A stretch of 7,341 nucleotides of DNA from Candidatus Komeilibacteria bacterium (GTDB lineage Bacteria > Patescibacteriota > Patescibacteriia > UBA1558 > S5-K13). How positions within the stretch are numbered: the stretch's first letter is position 1; each line of letters begins with the position of its first letter. The notes beneath the pieces were generated by a model, which was not told where the DNA came from, ran no database searches, and saw only the letters and a program-made list of their open reading frames with translations. This document shows positions 4,145 through 7,341 of the stretch, one piece after another. The position numbers and the translations under genes were made by a program. The DNA is taken from the NCBI GenBank assembly GCA_030591905.1, contig JAUVAE010000030.1, forward strand, positions 1 to 7,341, given 5' to 3'.

Positions 4145-6823
4145 TTACTTGCATTCTCCCCAATTTTTTCCTACTAAAACATCGGCCTTTATTGGAACTT
4201 TTAATGTATAAACACTCTCCATTACATCTTTTACTTTTTTACTTATTTTGTCAATATCCTCATTTGGAATTTCAAAAACAACTTCGTCATGAACTTGTAA
4301 AAGCATTTTGGCATCAGGAGAAATCTTTTTGATTTCATCATTTAATTGAATCATAGCCATTTTCATTAAATCTGCAGCCGTGCCCTGAACAGGCATATTA
4401 ATAGCAATTCTTTCAGCAGCGGCTCTGAGCATAGGCATACTAGAATCTATTTCAGCAATATATCTTTTTCGACCAAATAAAGTCTCTACAAATTTATATT
4501 TATGAGCTCTTTCCTTAATTAAATCTAAAAAAATTCTGATCTTTTCATACAAAAGAAAATATCTTTCAATAAAATCACGAGCTTCATTAAAATCTAAATC
4601 TGTTCTTTGTGACAAACCTCTAGCTCCTAAACCATATATAACACCAAAATTAACTTCCTTAGCGTCTCTTCTTTCTCTTTTAGTAATATCTTTAATGTCT
4701 TTACCACAAATTTCCGCGGCTGTCCGAGCATGAATATCTTCATCTTTTTTAAATGACTCTATCATTTTATCATCATTTGCTAAGGAGGCGATTATTCTTA
4801 ACTCAATTTGGGAATAATCTGCAGCTAATAAAGAATAGCCCTCTTTAGCAATAAAAGCTTTTCTAATTTCACGACCCAACTCAGTTCTAATCGGAATATT
4901 TTGAATATTAGGACTAGAAGAAGACAATCGACCAGTAGCAGTGACTGCTTGATTAAAACTAGTATGCACCCGATCATTATCATTAACTTCTTTTAATAAA
5001 CCAATAACATATGTTGATTGTAATTTACTCAATTCTCGATATTCAAATATTAAATTAATTATTGGATGTCTATCTTTCATTTTTTCTAATTCTGGAGCGG
5101 CAGTTGAAAATCCTGTTTTCGTTTTTTTAATTCCTTTTGTAGAAATTTTTAACTTTTCAAATAAAATTTCAGCTAACTGTTTAGGGGAATTAATATTAAA
5201 TTCTTCTCCCACTAACTCCTGAATTTCTATTCTTAGTTCATTTAGTCTTTTTTCGAATCTTTTCTCAAGTTGCTTTAAAAATTTTGTATCTATCTTAATA
5301 CCCTCTATTTCCATATCTGCTAAAATTTTAATCAAAGGTATCTCAATTTTTTTAAATAAACCATCAATTCCTTCCTGCTCTAATTCTTTTTTATATTTTT
5401 GATAAAGTTGCCAAGTATAATCTGCATCTTCACAAGAATAATATGATATTTTCTCTGGCTCAACATCTAACATTGATAATTGATTTTTCCCTTTAGGACC
5501 AATAAGTTCCTCAATTGCTTGCATTCTATAACCTAACTCACTAAAGACTAAATCATCTAATTTTAAACCTCTACTTACTCTAGAAAGTAAATAAGCTGCC
5601 ACTAGAGTATCAAAATAAATATTTTGTAATTCAATGCCAGCTAATTTTAAAATTTTATAATCATATTTTATATTATGACCAATTGTTTTTATATCTTCTA
5701 TAATTGGTTTTAATTTCTCTAAAAATTTCTCTTTTGCTAAAACATAATATGCTTCTTTAGATTTAAAACAAAATCTTATTCCTAAAAGTTTAGCATTAAA
5801 AACATCTAAAGAACTAGTCTCAGTATCTAAACAAATTTCATCTTGTTTTTTTAGTTCATCTAAAAATTTATTAAAATCCTGGTCAGTATTAATGAATTTA
5901 TAATTTTGATTTTCTCGTTTAATAATAACTTCTCCTTTTTCTGTAGTTTCAAGACAAGGTGGGGGAATTTTATTTAACAAGCTTTTGAATTCATACTCTT
6001 GAAAAACCTGATATACTTCTTTTTCATTATTATAATCCCATTTTGTTTTTTCTAAATCAAAATTTGTCTTCACATCTAAAACAATAGTTGCTAATTCTTG
6101 ACTAAGATAAGCGAGTTCTTTATTTTCTTTTAATTTCTTTTTCCAAGAGTCTTTAATATCTGACTCTTCAAATTTTTGATAAATATCATCTAAGCTACCA
6201 AATTTTTTTATTAATTCCGTTGCAGTTTTCTCTCCCACTCCCGGAACCCCAGGAATATTATCTGAAGCATCACCTCGTAAAGCTTTATAATCTACAACTC
6301 GTTCTGGTCCAAAACTATATCTCTCTTGTACAGCCTGAATATCATAAACTTTTGTCTCTCGAATGCCTTTTTTGAAAGTTAAGACTTTAATTGTTTTTTC
6401 CACTAATTGCAAGGCATCTAAATCACCAGTTAAAATAAATTTTTCAATGTCTTTTTTACCTTTTAAAGATTTAACTATTGTTCCAATTACATCATCAGCT
6501 TCAAATCCTTCTTTTTCATAAGTAGGAATATCAAAAGCTTTTAAGACTTCTTTAATAATTGGAATTTGAGCATATAATTCATCTGGTTGCTTCACTCTTT
6601 TAGCTTTATAATCAGTAAATTTCTGATGTCTAAAAGTAGGCCCTCTCAAATCAAAACTAGTACATAAATAATCTGGTTGATATTCTTTGATAACATTTAG
6701 TAATATTGATGTGAATCCAAAAGCAGCATTAACAACAACTCCCTTCTTGGTTGTTAAGGGAGGTATAGCGTGCCAGGCTCTATGGAGCAAAGCATTTCCA
6801 TCTATTATAATAAACTTTTTCAT
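4145..6823 (-). CDS. polA: DNA polymerase I
   Basis: This 892-residue enzyme fills gaps and removes RNA primers in replication and repair. All three domains look intact. The 5'-3' nuclease (1-290) has D8, EADD (108-111), TGDLDALQL (132-140) and the helix-hairpin-helix region LRGDASDNIPGVPGVGEKT (182-200). The 3'-5' proofreading domain (300-480) has ExoI D333/E335 in LDTETSSLD, ExoII N384/D388 in GHNIKYD, and ExoIII Y462/D466 in YSCEDAD. The polymerase domain (about 490-892) has motif A DYSQIELR (D669), motif B AKEVNFGVIYG (721-731) and motif C VHDE (D846), plus the TATGRLSSSSPNIQNIP template-grip loop (628-644). Many AT-rich bacteria have lost proofreading in PolA; here the residues are kept. 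ATG 6823 gives the standard N-terminus. The gene begins 9 bases after the preceding small membrane-protein gene, so both are likely one transcript. No strong Shine-Dalgarno is visible. Confidence 0.97.
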   Translation of the reverse strand: MKKFIIIDGNALLHRAWHAIPPLTTKKGVVVNAAFGFTSILLNVIKEYQPDYLCTSFDLRGPTFRHQKFTDYKAKRVKQPDELYAQIPIIKEVLKAFDIPTYEKEGFEADDVIGTIVKSLKGKKDIEKFILTGDLDALQLVEKTIKVLTFKKGIRETKVYDIQAVQERYSFGPERVVDYKALRGDASDNIPGVPGVGEKTATELIKKFGSLDDIYQKFEESDIKDSWKKKLKENKELAYLSQELATIVLDVKTNFDLEKTKWDYNNEKEVYQVFQEYEFKSLLNKIPPPCLETTEKGEVIIKRENQNYKFINTDQDFNKFLDELKKQDEICLDTETSSLDVFNAKLLGIRFCFKSKEAYYVLAKEKFLEKLKPIIEDIKTIGHNIKYDYKILKLAGIELQNIYFDTLVAAYLLSRVSRGLKLDDLVFSELGYRMQAIEELIGPKGKNQLSMLDVEPEKISYYSCEDADYTWQLYQKYKKELEQEGIDGLFKKIEIPLIKILADMEIEGIKIDTKFLKQLEKRFEKRLNELRIEIQELVGEEFNINSPKQLAEILFEKLKISTKGIKKTKTGFSTAAPELEKMKDRHPIINLIFEYRELSKLQSTYVIGLLKEVNDNDRVHTSFNQAVTATGRLSSSSPNIQNIPIRTELGREIRKAFIAKEGYSLLAADYSQIELRIIASLANDDKMIESFKKDEDIHARTAAEICGKDIKDITKRERRDAKEVNFGVIYGLGARGLSQRTDLDFNEARDFIERYFLLYEKIRIFLDLIKERAHKYKFVETLFGRKRYIAEIDSSMPMLRAAAERIAINMPVQGTAADLMKMAMIQLNDEIKKISPDAKMLLQVHDEVVFEIPNEDIDKISKKVKDVMESVYTLKVPIKADVLVGKNWGECK

Positions 6824-6832
6824 AAACTTCTG

Positions 6833-7171
6833 TTAAAATAGGGTCACAATAAAAAAGAAAAAAAAGATTAACCCAAAAATATAAAAAGCTAATAATACTG
6901 TTTTTTGACCAAATAAAAATTTCCATCCAATACCGCTAAATAAAGGTTTATACTTTATATAATTTAAAAACAATCTATTAAATAATCTACAAAAGACTAT
7001 CGCTAAAACTATAATTATATAAAGTTCAATAAACACTACAAAAATATTGGAAGGAAATGACAACATTAAAGGATACAAAAACAAAGCCCCTATAATAGTT
7101 CCTAAAATAACACCAACTAAATCAATAATTAGTTTAAAAAAGTAATAGAAAAAATTAGGTTTTATATCCAT
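6833..7171 (-). CDS. Small integral membrane protein of unknown function, first gene of the polA transcript
   Basis: I do not recognise a family. The 112-residue protein has a short basic/aromatic N-terminus and three strongly hydrophobic segments, at about residues 11-36, 42-63 and 90-112; the last ends at the C-terminus with a run of six phenylalanines (103-108 region). The loop between helices 2 and 3 (about 66-90) is basic and aromatic and includes FSGIGWKFLFGQK, a pattern seen in several small membrane proteins such as the RDD-like class; that resemblance is weak. No catalytic motif is visible. The gene ends 9 bases before polA, so it is probably co-transcribed, but nothing suggests a shared function. 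An extended -10 box lies just before the ATG, implying a nearly leaderless message. Confidence 0.65.
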   Translation of the reverse strand: MDIKPNFFYYFFKLIIDLVGVILGTIIGALFLYPLMLSFPSNIFVVFIELYIIIVLAIVFCRLFNRLFLNYIKYKPLFSGIGWKFLFGQKTVLLAFYIFGLIFFFFFIVTLF

Positions 7172-7179
7172 ATATACTT

Positions 7180-7188
7180 ATATTAGCA
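7180..7188 (-). promoter_or_regulatory. Extended -10 promoter for the membrane protein-polA unit
   Basis: On the minus strand TGC-TAATAT (7188-7180) is an extended -10 box. The expected transcription start near 7173 falls two or three bases before the ATG (7171), so the message would have almost no leader, consistent with the missing Shine-Dalgarno. The expected -35 position holds only TGTTTT, a poor match, as is common when an extended -10 is present. Confidence 0.6.
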
Positions 7189-7208
7189 CATTTTTTCTAT
7201 TAAAAACA

Positions 7209-7237
7209 TTGAATTTAATACTCTTTTCTGCTAGTAT
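7209..7237 (+). promoter_or_regulatory. Promoter of tRNA-Cys with extended -10
   Basis: TTGAAT (7209-7214), a 17-base spacer and TAGTAT (7232-7237) preceded by TGC match the same extended -10 design as the rpsT promoter. Transcription would start near 7244, about 20 bases before the mature tRNA. It lies back to back with the minus-strand promoter for the polA unit. The dyad TGCT-N8-AGCA (7229-7244) frames the -10 box. Confidence 0.75.
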
Positions 7238-7265
7238 TCAAGCATACAAAAATCAATTCTTTTTG

Positions 7266-7340
<75 letters not shown>

Positions 7341-7341
7341 A

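Noticed and set aside
2154..7171. Alternative genetic code with TGA read as glycine or tryptophan, as in some CPR lineages or mollicutes
   Set aside because: No in-frame TGA occurs in the long genes, including polA, tryptophan is encoded by TGG, and the zinc-ribbon gene ends in TGA just before a proper terminator.

Overview
The window is an AT-rich, tightly packed bacterial chromosome segment read with the standard bacterial code. The long genes contain no in-frame TGA, and one gene ends in TGA. Several traits together suggest a small-genome bacterium of the Patescibacteria/CPR type: low GC, short intergenic gaps, a TruB without a PUA domain, mostly absent Shine-Dalgarno sequences, and start codons almost on top of extended -10 boxes. 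This is an inference from style, because no lineage marker such as 16S is present.

Layout. Positions 2-550 hold the 3' part of an isoprenylcysteine/phospholipid methyltransferase-type membrane protein, open at the left window edge and closed by a hairpin terminator. A two-gene + strand unit follows (601-2086): a small polytopic membrane protein overlapping an unusual fusion of a cytidylyltransferase-fold nucleotidyltransferase domain to the tRNA pseudouridine-55 synthase TruB. Facing it is a small minus-strand zinc-ribbon protein (2154-2438) with its own textbook promoter, strong Shine-Dalgarno and terminator. Its promoter lies back to back with that of rpsT (ribosomal protein S20, 2588-2869).

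After rpsT comes a bidirectional terminator, then a GC-rich palindromic REP-like element (2925-3022) that includes a consensus G-quadruplex sequence. The minus-strand replication genes follow: holA (DNA polymerase III delta, 3027-4001), then an AT-rich heptad/palindrome element (4012-4144), then polA (complete three-domain DNA polymerase I, 4145-6823), preceded in transcription by a small membrane protein (6833-7171). The window ends with a complete tRNA-Cys(GCA) on the + strand with CCA encoded.

The genes are mainly core information processing: tRNA modification, a ribosomal protein, clamp loading, repair and replication polymerase, and a tRNA. Small membrane proteins and two intergenic repeat elements lie among them. 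No CRISPR array, transposase, toxin-antitoxin pair or defence gene is visible. The points of greatest interest are the nucleotidyltransferase-TruB fusion with an altered second nucleotide-binding motif, the GC-rich palindromic/G4 element after holA, the AT-rich palindrome between holA and polA, and a repeated dyad (TGCT-N8-AGCA) that frames the -10 boxes of rpsT and tRNA-Cys.
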